Below are positions 46,198 through 56,141 of a stretch of DNA of 64,000 nt, piece by piece; position 1 is the first letter of the stretch, and the number at the start of each line of letters is the position of its first letter. The notes under the pieces were generated by a model. It made no database searches. It saw only the letters and a list, made by a program, of their open reading frames with translations, and was not told where the DNA came from. The stretch comes from Curtobacterium sp. BH-2-1-1 (GTDB taxonomy: Bacteria > Actinomycetota > Actinomycetes > Actinomycetales > Microbacteriaceae): the NCBI RefSeq assembly GCF_001806325.1, contig NZ_CP017580.1, positions 1,302,001-1,366,000 on the forward strand. The letters run 5' to 3'. Position numbers and translations under genes: made by a program.

Positions 46198-46830
46198 ATG
46201 ACGCGCGTGACAACCGTGGTGATCGTCGACGACGAGACGCTCGTCCGCTACGGCTTCGAGCTGATCCTCGGCGCCGCACCGGACATCGACGTCGTCGCCA
46301 CCACCGGGGACGTGGACGCCGTGCAGGTCATCCGGTCGCACGCGCCCGACGTCGTGCTCCTCGACGTGCGGATGCCGCGGGTGAACGGCCTCGAGGTCCT
46401 CCGCGAGCTGCAGGCCTTCCCCGAACCACCGGCGGTCGCGATGCTCACGACCTTCGACACCGACGAGTACGTCGGTCGGGCGATGGAGCTGGGCGCCGCC
46501 GGCTTCCTGCTCAAGGACACCGACCCCGAGGGCCTCGCCGAGTACGTCCGGGTCCTCGCCCGCGGCGGGGTCGTCCTGGCACCGGGCGTCGACCGGACCC
46601 GGCTGTTCGCGGCACGTCCGGCAGCCCCCGCGCCGTCCGTCAGCGACCGGGAGCACGCGGTGCTCCGGCTCGTCGCGGACGGCGTGAGCAACCCGGACAT
46701 CGGCCGACGGCTCGGCGTGAGCACCGGGACCGTCAAGGAGGACATCCGGTCGCTGCTCGCCGCGTTCGGCGTCCCGACGCGCGTCCAGCTCGCGCTGCGC
46801 GCGGCCGAGGCAGGACTCCTGGATGGCTGA
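46198..46830 (+). CDS. NarL/LuxR-type response regulator
   Basis: The 210-residue protein has a receiver domain with phospho-acceptor Asp56 (VVLLDVRMPR), Thr and Lys at MLTTFD and LLKDTD, and a C-terminal LuxR helix-turn-helix (about 145-205; VSDREHAVLRLVADGVSNPD). The kinase gene overlaps its end by 8 bases, so the two form a two-component system. ATG 46198 or GTG 46207 could be the start. Confidence 0.92.
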   Translation: MTRVTTVVIVDDETLVRYGFELILGAAPDIDVVATTGDVDAVQVIRSHAPDVVLLDVRMPRVNGLEVLRELQAFPEPPAVAMLTTFDTDEYVGRAMELGAAGFLLKDTDPEGLAEYVRVLARGGVVLAPGVDRTRLFAARPAAPAPSVSDREHAVLRLVADGVSNPDIGRRLGVSTGTVKEDIRSLLAAFGVPTRVQLALRAAEAGLLDG

Positions 46831-48025
46831 CACGCAGCGGTCGGGGCGCGTCCGGCGGGTGCTCGCGGCGACCGACGGGAGGCTCGACCGCCTCGTCGAC
46901 GTCGGCCTGCGGTGGGCGCGCACCCGCCGTGCACCGTGGTGGCTGGTCGACGCCCTGTTCATCTCCGCCGCCGTCGCGGACGCCGTGCTCGACATCTCCG
47001 GGGCGACCGCCCTCGAGACGTGGTTGTCGCTGCTCGCGGCCGCCGCCCTGTTGCTCCGTCGTCGCTTCCCCGTGCTCGCGTTCGCCCTGACGGTGCCGGG
47101 GTTGTTCGTCGGTTCCGCGGTGGTGGCGGCGAGCGTGGCGCTGTTCACCCTCGGGGAGCGCACGAGCCGCCGGTGGCTGATGCTCCTCGCCGCGCTGGTG
47201 CAGTTCGTCGGCTTCAGCGGGTTCGTCGGGCCGCCGCAGACCCTCGACGAGATCGTCGTCTCCGTCGTCTACGCGCTCATCTTCGCGCTCGGACCGCTCG
47301 CCGTCGGGCTGCTCGTGCAGACCCGCGCGCGGCTGACCGACCAGCTCGTCGAGTCCCGCCGGGCCCGCGAGGACGAACGCCGGCAGGCCGCGGCCGTCGC
47401 CCTGTCCCGCGAGCGGGCGCTGCTCGCGCGGGAGATGCACGACGTCGTCTCGCACCAGGTGACCCTGATCGCGGTGCAGGCCGGCGCGATGCAGATGGCC
47501 GGACGCGACGAGGCCGAGCGCGGGTTCGCCCGGACGATCCGGCAGCTGTGCGTGATCACCCTGCAGGAGCTCCGCGAGATGGTGCAGGTGCTCCGCGCCT
47601 CCGGCGGCACCGACCGCGAGATCGCGCCCCAGCCGGTGCTCACCGACCTCCCCCGGCTCATCGCCGAGAGCGGGCTCGAGACGAGCACGACCGTCGACCT
47701 GCCGGACACCCTCGCCCAGCCGCTCCAGCGCGCGGTGTACCGGTTCGTGCAGGAGGGGCTGACGAACGTCCGCAAGCACGCCCCCGACGCGACCGTGCGG
47801 GTGAGTGGTCGGATCCACGGCGAGCACGTCCTCGTCGACGTCGTGAACGGCCCGGCGCGTTCCGAACGCCTCGAACTGCCGGGGTCCGGGCTCGGGCTGA
47901 TCGGGCTCGGGGAGCGGGCGTCGCTCCTCGGCGGGAGCATGGAGTCGGGCCCGCAGCCGGACGACGGGTTCGCGCTGCACCTGCGGCTGCCGGTGGAGCA
48001 CGTGCCGGCTGCCCGGGCGGTCTGA
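46823..48025 (+). CDS. Sensor histidine kinase (HisKA_3)
   Basis: The 400-residue protein has about four to six N-terminal membrane helices (to about 165), then LAREMHDVVSHQVTL with phospho-acceptor His206, and an ATPase domain ending GSGLGLIGLGERASLLGGSM. It is the partner of the response regulator before it. No large sensor domain is seen, so it probably senses membrane or envelope state. Signal unknown. Confidence 0.92.
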   Translation: MADTQRSGRVRRVLAATDGRLDRLVDVGLRWARTRRAPWWLVDALFISAAVADAVLDISGATALETWLSLLAAAALLLRRRFPVLAFALTVPGLFVGSAVVAASVALFTLGERTSRRWLMLLAALVQFVGFSGFVGPPQTLDEIVVSVVYALIFALGPLAVGLLVQTRARLTDQLVESRRAREDERRQAAAVALSRERALLAREMHDVVSHQVTLIAVQAGAMQMAGRDEAERGFARTIRQLCVITLQELREMVQVLRASGGTDREIAPQPVLTDLPRLIAESGLETSTTVDLPDTLAQPLQRAVYRFVQEGLTNVRKHAPDATVRVSGRIHGEHVLVDVVNGPARSERLELPGSGLGLIGLGERASLLGGSMESGPQPDDGFALHLRLPVEHVPAARAV

Positions 48026-48122
48026 CGGTCATCCTCGGAGCCAGCCCGGCCTGGCCGATCGGCCATCGCGGTTCACGCCGTGGAGCGATGCCCCGGCGGG
48101 GGCGATCGGCTGGGATGGGACC

Positions 48123-50162
48123 GTGGCACCAGCAGCGCTCCTCGGACGACTCCGTCGATCCCCCGTCTCCGTCGCCGTGGCGGTGGTCGCGGTCGCGCTC
48201 GTCGTGACCGCACGGATGGCGCACTCCGAGCCGGACTTCCCGCACCACCCGCCCGTCGCGTGCCTCGCCCTCGTGGCGGTGGTCCTGACGACCGTCCTCG
48301 CCGAGCGCTCCCTCGGATCACTCCGGACCCTCGTGATCGGGGTCGGCGCGCCGCTGCTCGGGGTCCTCGCGACCCTCCTCACCGTCACGATCGGTTCGGC
48401 GCTGGGCGAGGCACACGCCGAGTTCGCCGTCGGACAGCCGCTCTTCGCCCCCTCCGTCGTCGCCGCCGCGTTGCTCGGGGCCGCGTCGGCGGCGATGCCC
48501 GCGCAGCGCCGCTGGCGGACACGCGCCGCGCTCTGGACCGTGGTGCTGACCCTCGTGCTCTTCGCGGGCCACGGGTCGGACCTGGCCCGCGCCCTGGCGA
48601 CCCTGCTCGGGACCGCAGCCGGCGCGTGGATCGTGCGCCGCGCCTCCAGGCCCCAGAGCCGCACCACCCGCGTCACCGCACGGACGGTCGTGGTGAGCGC
48701 CCTCATCGCGCTCGGTGCCGGCACCCTGGTGACCCCGATCGTGCCGGACCCGGACGGCGTGCTCTCGCCGTTCGCCGACGCGATGCCGGACCGTTCCGTG
48801 GTCGTCGTCGGGGTGCTGCTGCTCCTGGCCGCCTGGCTCGTGCACCGCGGTCGCCGAACGGGCATCGCGCTGGCGATCGGCGTGCTCCTGACGCTCACGG
48901 TCGTGCTCGCCGACGTCTTCCTCATCGAGCCGGTCAAGGACGACGCGGTGCAGTGGCAGGGGCTCGGACTCGACGCGATCGAGTGGCAAGTCACCCTGCT
49001 CGGCGCGTGGATCGTGCCAGCCGCCGTGCTGCTCGCCGTGCTCCTCCTCCGACCGCGGCTCGTCCGCGCGCGGTTCCGGGCCGCCGGTGCACGCCGTGAC
49101 GACCTCGTCGAGATGCTCCGCGACGGCGACGCCGGGACCCTCGGGCACATGGGGACCTGGCGCGGGAACGCGACCTGGACCCACCCGGACGGACGCGGCG
49201 CCGTGGCCTACCGGGTGCGCGGCGAGGTCGCCCTCGCCGTCTCGGACCCGGCGTGCGCCACCGCCGACCGCGCCGAGGTCCTCGCCGGCTTCACCGCGTT
49301 CTGCGAGCGCAACGGCTGGGTGCCCGCGTTCACGAGCGTGCACGAACCCGTCCGCGCGATCCTCGGTGCCGAGGGGTGGACCGCGCTGCCGGTGGGCGTC
49401 GAGTGCGTGCTCGACGTGACGACGTTCGACCTGCGCGGCAAGAAGCGGCAGGACCTCCGGACCGCGTCGAACCGGGCCGACCGCGAGGGTGTCCGCGACG
49501 AGTGGACCACCCTGGACGCGCTCGACGCCGGCCGTCGTGCCGAGGTCGAGGCGATCTGCACGCGGTGGGCCTCCGATCGGCGTCTGCCGGAGATGGGCTT
49601 CACGCTCGGCGGGTTCCGCGAGCTCGACGACCCGGACGTCCGGCTCATGCTCGCCGTCGACGCCGACGGGCACGTCACCGCGGTCACGAGCTGGCTGCCC
49701 GTCCACGAGCGGGGAGCGCTGACCGGCTACACGCTCGACGTCATGCGCCGCGGTGACGACGGGATGCCCGGGGTGATGGAGTTCCTCATCGCCCGGACCG
49801 CGCTCCGTGCCCGCGAGGCCGGCCTCACCACGATCAGCCTCTCCGGCACGCCGCTGGCCGCCCACGCCGGGGCCCGGTCGCTGGTCGTCCGTGGGTCGGT
49901 GCTCCTCGCCCGCGTGCTCGAGCCGGTGTACGGGTTCCGGTCGCTGCAACGCTTCAAGGAGAAGTTCGGCGCGCGGCACGAGCCCCTGTGGTTGGTCGTC
50001 CCGACGCCGTTGCACGTGCCGCGGGTCGCCCGGGCCCTGGCGTCGGCGTACGTGCCGGGCCTGCGGCCGAAGCACCTGTGGGCGCTCCGGCAGGCGCACC
50101 GTGCGGCGGCGGACGCCCGAGCGGTGGCCGAGGCCCGTGCCGCGGGTGCGGCGCGCTCGTGA
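48123..50162 (+). CDS. MprF-like aminoacyl-lipid synthase (DUF2156)
   Basis: The 679-residue protein has about eight membrane helices (to about 315) and a C-terminal DUF2156 domain (about 330-650; KKRQDLRTASNRADREGV, LGGFRELDD, VYGFRSLQRFKEKFG). It resembles lysyl- or alanyl-phosphatidylglycerol synthases, which move an amino acid from tRNA to lipid and change membrane charge. The N-terminal flippase part is short compared with full MprF. GTG at 48123. It is coupled to a hydrolase at 50159. Confidence 0.85.
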   Translation: MAPAALLGRLRRSPVSVAVAVVAVALVVTARMAHSEPDFPHHPPVACLALVAVVLTTVLAERSLGSLRTLVIGVGAPLLGVLATLLTVTIGSALGEAHAEFAVGQPLFAPSVVAAALLGAASAAMPAQRRWRTRAALWTVVLTLVLFAGHGSDLARALATLLGTAAGAWIVRRASRPQSRTTRVTARTVVVSALIALGAGTLVTPIVPDPDGVLSPFADAMPDRSVVVVGVLLLLAAWLVHRGRRTGIALAIGVLLTLTVVLADVFLIEPVKDDAVQWQGLGLDAIEWQVTLLGAWIVPAAVLLAVLLLRPRLVRARFRAAGARRDDLVEMLRDGDAGTLGHMGTWRGNATWTHPDGRGAVAYRVRGEVALAVSDPACATADRAEVLAGFTAFCERNGWVPAFTSVHEPVRAILGAEGWTALPVGVECVLDVTTFDLRGKKRQDLRTASNRADREGVRDEWTTLDALDAGRRAEVEAICTRWASDRRLPEMGFTLGGFRELDDPDVRLMLAVDADGHVTAVTSWLPVHERGALTGYTLDVMRRGDDGMPGVMEFLIARTALRAREAGLTTISLSGTPLAAHAGARSLVVRGSVLLARVLEPVYGFRSLQRFKEKFGARHEPLWLVVPTPLHVPRVARALASAYVPGLRPKHLWALRQAHRAAADARAVAEARAAGAARS

Positions 50163-51439
50163 GTCCGACCGAGTGGCTGCTCGCCACCCAGCTGCAGGCG
50201 CCGTCGAAGCTCGTCCCGGTGGACATAGCGTTCGCGGTGCTCGCCGTCGCGGTGCTGATTCCCGGTCTCCGGCACACCCGGTCCGGGTCCGCCTGGCGTG
50301 CCGTCCGGCTGCGCGCCGTGGTCGCCGTCGGGGCCGCCGTCGCCGTGCTCCTCGTCTGCTGGGTCCTGAGCGACGTCCTGAACCTGTTCGGCGTCGCCCT
50401 GAGTCCAGTCACGCGGATGTGGGTCGCGATCGCCACCGCCGCACTCGCCCTGGCGGTCACCGGCATCGTGCAGGGCGGTCGCGGACGCCGGGTGCTCGCC
50501 GCCGTGCTCGTCCCGGCGGCGCTGCTCGTCCCCGCGCTCGGGGTGAACGTCGAGTTCGCCAAGTACCCGACCCTCGGCACCGTCGTGCAGAGCGACCCGT
50601 ACCCGGCGCTCGACCTGCACGCGGCCCCAGCAGCCGCGCTCCCGGCGCACGGCGAGGTCCGGACGGTGGACATCCCCGGGACCCGCTCCGGCTTCCCGGC
50701 CCGCCCCGCCGTCGTCTACCTGCCGCCGGCCGCGCTCGTCCGGGACCCGGCACGCCTGCCGGTCGTCCTCGCGTTCGCCGGGCAGCCCGGGGCACCGAGC
50801 GACATGTTCACCGCCGGGCAGATGGGGACCGTGCTCGACGCCTACGCGGCCGCGCACCACGGATCGGCACCGATCGTCGTGTCCGTCGACCAGCTGTCGG
50901 CTCCCGGTCGGAACCCGATGTGCGTCGACTCGACGCTCGGGAATTCCGCGACCTACGTCACCGAGGACGTGCCCGCCTGGATCACCGCGCGCCTCCCCGC
51001 GACGCCGGACCGGCACGCCTGGGGCCTCGTCGGGTTCTCGCAGGGGGCGACCTGCGCGATGCAGTTCGTCACCGCCCACCCGGGGTCGTTCGGCGCCGCG
51101 CTGGCGATCTCCAGCGAACTGCAGCCGATCGACCAGAACCCGCGGCACAGCGCCGACCAGGCGTTCGGTGGGTCGGTGGCCCGCTGGAAGGCCGCCGCCC
51201 CGATCGCGCAGATGCGGGCGAACGGGCTCGGTGGTCACGCGCTCTGGCTCACGGCCGGGTCCGCCGACCACGAGTTCAGCCGGAACGCCCGGGCACTCGG
51301 CAGTGCGGCCCGGACGGCGGGCGCGGACACCGTGGTCGCGTTCGCGCCGGGGAGCGGGCACGACTGGAACACCGTGCAGTGGTCGCTGCGCACGGAGCTG
51401 CCGCACGAGGCCGACACCCTGTTCGGGGCCCTCGGGTGA
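50159..51439 (+). CDS. Membrane-anchored alpha/beta hydrolase (esterase-D-like)
   Basis: The 426-residue protein has four N-terminal membrane helices (to about 130) and a C-terminal hydrolase domain with LVGFSQGATCAM (Ser nucleophile at about 298), TAGSADHEF (Asp) and GSGHDWNT (His). The active site should face outside. Its GTG overlaps the DUF2156 stop. Some bacteria encode hydrolases beside aminoacyl-lipid synthases that remove the amino acid again (for example AhyD); that role is inference here. Confidence 0.82.
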   Translation: MSPTEWLLATQLQAPSKLVPVDIAFAVLAVAVLIPGLRHTRSGSAWRAVRLRAVVAVGAAVAVLLVCWVLSDVLNLFGVALSPVTRMWVAIATAALALAVTGIVQGGRGRRVLAAVLVPAALLVPALGVNVEFAKYPTLGTVVQSDPYPALDLHAAPAAALPAHGEVRTVDIPGTRSGFPARPAVVYLPPAALVRDPARLPVVLAFAGQPGAPSDMFTAGQMGTVLDAYAAAHHGSAPIVVSVDQLSAPGRNPMCVDSTLGNSATYVTEDVPAWITARLPATPDRHAWGLVGFSQGATCAMQFVTAHPGSFGAALAISSELQPIDQNPRHSADQAFGGSVARWKAAAPIAQMRANGLGGHALWLTAGSADHEFSRNARALGSAARTAGADTVVAFAPGSGHDWNTVQWSLRTELPHEADTLFGALG

Positions 51440-51597
51440 GGCCCGTCGTGCTGGCGGTGGTCGCCCTCGTGGCGGTGCTGTTGCTGACGGTGGGGCCGGT
51501 CGCCGTGGCGCCGGTCGCCGCCGTGCTCCTGCTGCTCTGCGTGGGTGCTGCTGCCCTCGCGACCGGGGACGACGGCTCGGGGCCGTTGGGCTCCTGA
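51436..51597 (+). CDS. Small hydrophobic protein, two membrane helices
   Basis: A 53-residue frame starts GTG inside the hydrolase stop (GTGA): MRPVVLAVVALVAVLLLTVG, then a second helix and the tail TGDDGSGPLGS. It is likely a real gene because of the coupling and pure membrane composition, but no family is recognised. Confidence 0.5.
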   Translation: MRPVVLAVVALVAVLLLTVGPVAVAPVAAVLLLLCVGAAALATGDDGSGPLGS

Positions 51598-51637
51598 CCG
51601 GTGCGCTCGGGGCCGTCGGGCTCCTTGCCGGTGCGGG

Positions 51638-52213
51638 TCAGGCGTTCGCGACGAGCCAGGCCCGCTGCGTCCGCGAGAGCGCCCGGTCGGCCCAGACCTG
51701 CCGCTCGACACCGTCCGGCAGCGTCGATGACGTCGAGCCCTGCCACACCAGCTGCAGCCCCGCGCGGTCGAGCACGGCCGCCGAGGCGGGGTTGTTCGTC
51801 AGCACCCGCCCGGTGACCGCGACGTCGGGAGCGACATCCGCCGCGGCAGCCACCGCCGCGAGCGCGATCTCCGTCGCGTAGCCGTTGCCCCACGCCGCCG
51901 GTGCCAACCGGTAGCCGAGGTTCCACACCCCGGCCGCGGTCATGTCCACGCCGCCGACACCGAGGAACGCGTGGTCGGCCGCGGCGCGGACCGCCCACGA
52001 GCCGAGCCCGTGTCGTGCCCGACCGCCGATCTTGCGCTGGACGAGGTCGACCGTCGAGGCCCGCACCGCGTGCCGTCCCGCGGGGAGGTGGGTCCACGTC
52101 CGGGCGTCGGAGAAGACCGCGTGCACGTCGTCGATGTCCGCCGGCGACAGCGGGGTGAGCAGGAGGCGATCCGTTCGGATCTCCTGCGAGGGCATCAGGA
52201 GCTGGTGGACCAT
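51638..52213 (-). CDS. GNAT acetyltransferase, RimJ/RimL type
   Basis: The 191-residue protein has IRTDRLLLTPLSPADIDDVH, WNLGYRLAPAAWGNGYATE (acetyl-CoA loop) and VLTNNPASAAVLDRAGL, as in RimJ/RimL-type N-acetyltransferases. The start may be ATG 52213 or ATG 52195; neither has a strong ribosome binding site. Confidence 0.88.
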   Translation of the reverse strand: MVHQLLMPSQEIRTDRLLLTPLSPADIDDVHAVFSDARTWTHLPAGRHAVRASTVDLVQRKIGGRARHGLGSWAVRAAADHAFLGVGGVDMTAAGVWNLGYRLAPAAWGNGYATEIALAAVAAAADVAPDVAVTGRVLTNNPASAAVLDRAGLQLVWQGSTSSTLPDGVERQVWADRALSRTQRAWLVANA

Positions 52214-52292
52214 GTCTCGATCATCCCGCCGCCCACCGACATCCGTGTGAACACCACGCGACGAATGCGGGAGTCCGCAACGGCGGTGGCGG

Positions 52293-53894
52293 TCAGTCGA
52301 GCAGCAGCGCCGGCTCCTCGAGCACCGAGGCCACGTCGTGCACGAAGCGCGATGCCACGTCGCCGTCGACGACCCGGTGGTCGAACGAGGCGCCGATCGT
52401 CGTCACCATGCGCGACCGGACCTCGCCGTCGACGACCCACGGCTTCGGCTTGATCGTGCCCATCGCCACGATCGCGACCTCGCCCGGGTTGAGGATCGGG
52501 GTGCCGGTGTCCATGCCGAACACGCCGATGTTCGTGATCGACACCGTGCCGTTCGCCATCTGCGCCGGGGTGGTCTTGCCGTCGCGGGCGGTCAGGGTGA
52601 GCTGCTCGAGGGCCTGGGCGAGCTCGAGCAGGGACATGTCCTGCGCGTCCTTGATGTTCGGCACGATGAGGCCACGCGGGGTGGCCGCTGCGATGCCGAG
52701 GTTCACGAAGTGGTGGACGATGATCTCGCGGTCGGTCCAGGTGGAGTTCACCGAACGGTTGCGGCGGACCGCCCAGATCACGGCCTTCGCCACGAGGAGC
52801 AGCGGCGACACCTTCACGCCCGCGAACGTCGGCGAGGACTTCAGCCGCTTGACGAACTCCATCGTGCGGGTGGCGTCCACGTCCACGAACAGCGAGACGT
52901 GCGGTGCGGTGAACGCCGACGTGGTCATCGCGGTCGCGATGGCCTTGCGGACGCCCTTGACCGGGATCGTCTCGCTGCGGACGTCGCCCCACTCGGGGGT
53001 CTCGATGTTGCGGAAGACGCTGGCCTGCTTCGCGTGCCGGATGACGTCGTCGCGGGTGACCTCGCCCGCGAGGCCGGTCGCGACGATCTCGCTCAGCTCG
53101 ACGCCGAGGTCCTTCGCGAGCTTCCGGATCGGGGGCTTCGCGAGGACGTTCGTCGCCACACCGTGCTTGCGCGCGGAGCCGGACCCGAGGGCGGAGATCG
53201 CCTCGGCGGTGGTCTCCTCGCCGGGGTCGGTGGCGGCTTCGGCCGCTGCAGCAGCGTCGGCACTGGAGGCGCGGCTCGCCTCGGCCGCGAGCGCTGCGGC
53301 CCGGCGGGCGCCCGGCTTCCGGCGGGACGGCGACGAGGTCGCGGAGCCGTAGCCGACGAGGACGGCGCCGGAGGACTCGTCCGTGCCGACGACGGAGGCG
53401 TCGACGGCGACCGGCTGGCCGGGCGCGGCTGCGGGCTGCGCGGGAGCGGCGGCGGGTGCCGGCGCCGGCGCCGCGGCCCGCGGCGGGGTCGGCGCGCTGA
53501 CCGGAGCGGGTGCGGCGGGGGTCTGCGTGACCGGGGCGGCGGGAGCGGCCGGTGCCGGCGGGGTGGCGGTGACGTCCGGCGAGGTCGGGACGCTCTGGTC
53601 GACGTGCGCCGCGCCTCCTGGGCCGGCGACCGGCGCACCGGACGCGACCTGCGCGTCGGACTCCACGCGGATGATCGGCTTGCCGACCTCGACGGTGTCG
53701 CCCTCGGAGACGAGCAGGCCGGTGACGGTGCCGGAGAACGGCGACGGGAGCTCGACGAGGGACTTCGCCGTCTCGATCTCGACGAGGACCTGGTCGACGG
53801 TGATCTCGTCACCGATCGCGACGCGCCACTGCACGATCTCGGCCTCGGTGAGGCCCTCACCCACGTCGGGCAGGGGGAATTCGGCGACGGCCAC
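52293..53894 (-). CDS. bkdC: 2-oxoacid dehydrogenase E2 (dihydrolipoamide acyltransferase), branched-chain type
   Basis: The 533-residue protein has one N-terminal lipoyl domain with lipoyl Lys in [10 protein letters not shown] (about 44), a long Ala/Pro-rich linker (about 85-230), an E3/E1-binding domain (about 240-275; [20 protein letters not shown]) and the catalytic domain with [10 protein letters not shown] near the end. It transfers acyl groups to CoA. Two GGAGGCGCGG repeats fall in its linker coding region. It is last in the operon with the E1 subunits; E3 is not nearby. The bkd name rests on the E1 subunits. Confidence 0.9.
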   Translation of the reverse strand: MAVAEFPLPDVGEGLTEAEIVQWRVAIGDEITVDQVLVEIETAKSLVELPSPFSGTVTGLLVSEGDTVEVGKPIIRVESDAQVASGAPVAGPGGAAHVDQSVPTSPDVTATPPAPAAPAAPVTQTPAAPAPVSAPTPPRAAAPAPAPAAAPAQPAAAPGQPVAVDASVVGTDESSGAVLVGYGSATSSPSRRKPGARRAAALAAEASRASSADAAAAAEAATDPGEETTAEAISALGSGSARKHGVATNVLAKPPIRKLAKDLGVELSEIVATGLAGEVTRDDVIRHAKQASVFRNIETPEWGDVRSETIPVKGVRKAIATAMTTSAFTAPHVSLFVDVDATRTMEFVKRLKSSPTFAGVKVSPLLLVAKAVIWAVRRNRSVNSTWTDREIIVHHFVNLGIAAATPRGLIVPNIKDAQDMSLLELAQALEQLTLTARDGKTTPAQMANGTVSITNIGVFGMDTGTPILNPGEVAIVAMGTIKPKPWVVDGEVRSRMVTTIGASFDHRVVDGDVASRFVHDVASVLEEPALLLD

Positions 53895-53935
53895 TACGGC
53901 TCCTTCGGCGTTCTGGTCGAGCTCGGACAGGGAGG

Positions 53936-54985
53936 TCAGTAGGCGAGGGCGCGGTCGACGGCCTCGAGGACGCGGTCGGCGTCCGGCAGGTGCAGGTGCT
54001 CCAGCTTCGACACCGGGAACGGGACGTCGAACCCGGAGACCCGGAGCGGCGGGGCCTGCATCGTGTAGAACGCCTTCTCGGCGACGGTCGCGGCGATCTC
54101 GCTGCCGACGCTGACGAAGCCGGAGGCCTCTTGCGCGATGACGAGACGACCGGTCTTCCGGACCGATGCCAGGAGCGGCTCCCAGTCGATCGGCGAGATC
54201 GAGCGGAGGTCGATGACCTCGCAGCTCGTGCCCTCGCCCTCGGCGATCTCCGCCGCCTGCATGAGCGTGGCGACCATCGCGCCGTGGCCGACGAGGGTGA
54301 CCTCGGTGCCGGTGCGGGCGACGCGCGTCGTGTGCATCGGGACGTGCCCGTCGACGAGGTCCACCTGACCCTTCGGCCAGTAGCGCGACTTCGGCTCGAG
54401 GAAGACGACCGGGTCCTTCGAGGCCACTGCTTCCTGGATCATCCAGTAGGCGTCGTTCGGCGTGCTCGGGCTGACCACGCGGAGACCAGGGGTGTGCGCG
54501 AAGTACGCCTCGGGCGACTCCTGGTGGTGCTCCACGGCGCCGATGTGGCCGCCGTAGGGGATGCGGATGACGACGGGCAGCGACATGTGCGCCGGCAGCC
54601 GGTTCGCCATCTTCGCGAGCTGCGAGGTGATCTGGTCGAAGCCCGGCCAGACGAAGCCGTCGAACTGGATCTCGACGACCGGGCGGTAGCCGCGCAGGGC
54701 CAGGCCGATCGCGGTGCCGATGATGCCGGCCTCGGCGAGCGGGGTGTCCCGCACACGCTCGGGGCCGAACTTCTCCTGCAGGCCCTCGGTGATGCGGAAC
54801 ACACCGCCGAGTGCGCCGATGTCCTCGCCCATCAGCAGGACCTTGTCGTCCGCCTGCATCGCGGCGGCGAGCCCGGCGTTGAGCGCCTTGGCCATCGTCA
54901 GGGTCGGGGTGGGGTCGCTCGGGACCTCGCCGGCGCCCGGGTGGGAGCGCAGGGTGTAGTCGAAGAGCTGCTCGGTGGTGCTCAT
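53936..54985 (-). CDS. bkdB: 2-oxoacid dehydrogenase E1 beta subunit
   Basis: The 349-residue protein has the transketolase-type beta pattern: [60 protein letters not shown] and the C-terminal domain [19 protein letters not shown]. With E1 alpha it decarboxylates branched-chain 2-oxoacids using thiamine diphosphate. Its ATG overlaps the alpha stop. Confidence 0.92.
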   Translation of the reverse strand: MSTTEQLFDYTLRSHPGAGEVPSDPTPTLTMAKALNAGLAAAMQADDKVLLMGEDIGALGGVFRITEGLQEKFGPERVRDTPLAEAGIIGTAIGLALRGYRPVVEIQFDGFVWPGFDQITSQLAKMANRLPAHMSLPVVIRIPYGGHIGAVEHHQESPEAYFAHTPGLRVVSPSTPNDAYWMIQEAVASKDPVVFLEPKSRYWPKGQVDLVDGHVPMHTTRVARTGTEVTLVGHGAMVATLMQAAEIAEGEGTSCEVIDLRSISPIDWEPLLASVRKTGRLVIAQEASGFVSVGSEIAATVAEKAFYTMQAPPLRVSGFDVPFPVSKLEHLHLPDADRVLEAVDRALAY

Positions 54986-56118
54986 GCGTGGGCGCCCCCT
55001 TCGAAGCCGGCCTCGTACTGTTCGAGCCAGGCCTTCTGCTCGGCGATCAGCGGGTGCGGCTCGCGGTAGACGTTGTCGAACATGACGTCGACGGACGGCG
55101 GTGTCAGGGCCACGGTGCGGCGGCGGACGTCGGCGGCGATGTCCTCGCCCTCTTCGTCGAACGCGGCGAACCGCTCGTCGGTCGCGCCCTTGGAGCGCAG
55201 GTACGCCTCGGAGCGGACGATCGGGTCGCGGCGGACCCAGTCCTCGAGCTCGCCCTCGGCGCGGTAGCGGCTCGGGTCGTCGGAGCTGGTGTGCGCGCCG
55301 ATGCGGTACGTGTCGGCCTCGATGAACGCCGGGCCCTGGCCGCTGCGGGCGTGGTCGGTGGCGACGACCGAGGCCGTGTAGGAGGCGAGGATGTCGTTGC
55401 CGTCGATGAGGACGCTCGGGATCCCGAAGCCGCGCGGACGGTCGACGAGCGGGGTCGGCGACTGGACCGACACCGGTACCGAGATCGCCCAGTGGTTGTT
55501 CTGCAGGAAGAAGACGACGGGGGCCTTCGTCGAGGCCGAGAACACGTACGCCTCGTTCACGTCGCCCTGGCTCGTCGCGCCGTCGCCGAAGTACACGATC
55601 GAGCACGCGTCGCGGTCGGGGTCACCCGTGCCGACGTCGCCGTCGAGCTTCTGCCCGAGCGCGTACCCGGTGGCGTGCAGGGTCTGCGAGCCGATCACCA
55701 GGGTGGAGATGTGGGTGTTGCCGCGCTCGTCCGGGTCCCACCCGCCGTGCGTCTGGCCGCGGTACATCGCGATGATCTCCATCGGCTCGACGCCGCGGTG
55801 CATCGTGACCGCGTGCTCGCGGTAGGACGGGAAGACGTGGTCCTGCGCACGGAGGGCGAAGGCGGAGCCGGTCTGTGCGGCTTCCTGCCCGTGGCTCGGC
55901 ACCCAGAGGCCGAGCTGACCGGTGCGCTGGAGGTTGTGACCGGCGTGGTCGAACCGTCGGGTGAGGACCATCCGGCGGTGCATCGCCAGCAGGGTCTCGT
56001 CCGGGATCGCCCGCGCGGCGGCGGCGAACTCGGCGTTCTCGTCGGTCTCCACGAACCGGCCCTCGGGGTCGAGGAGCCGGACGGTGGTCGTCGCGGGGGC
56101 CGCGGCGCGGAATGACAT
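54982..56118 (-). CDS. bkdA: 2-oxoacid dehydrogenase E1 alpha subunit
   Basis: The 378-residue protein binds thiamine diphosphate at [20 protein letters not shown]...[11 protein letters not shown] (GDG-N motif) and has [16 protein letters not shown], the phosphorylation-loop region of branched-chain E1 alpha. It begins the alpha-beta-E2 run and lies just after the aminotransferase gene, which fits branched-chain amino acid breakdown to CoA esters, including primers for branched fatty acids. Confidence 0.92.
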   Translation of the reverse strand: MSFRAAAPATTTVRLLDPEGRFVETDENAEFAAAARAIPDETLLAMHRRMVLTRRFDHAGHNLQRTGQLGLWVPSHGQEAAQTGSAFALRAQDHVFPSYREHAVTMHRGVEPMEIIAMYRGQTHGGWDPDERGNTHISTLVIGSQTLHATGYALGQKLDGDVGTGDPDRDACSIVYFGDGATSQGDVNEAYVFSASTKAPVVFFLQNNHWAISVPVSVQSPTPLVDRPRGFGIPSVLIDGNDILASYTASVVATDHARSGQGPAFIEADTYRIGAHTSSDDPSRYRAEGELEDWVRRDPIVRSEAYLRSKGATDERFAAFDEEGEDIAADVRRRTVALTPPSVDVMFDNVYREPHPLIAEQKAWLEQYEAGFEGGAHA

Positions 56119-56141
56119 GCGGGCCAGCGTAGCGGCAGCGA

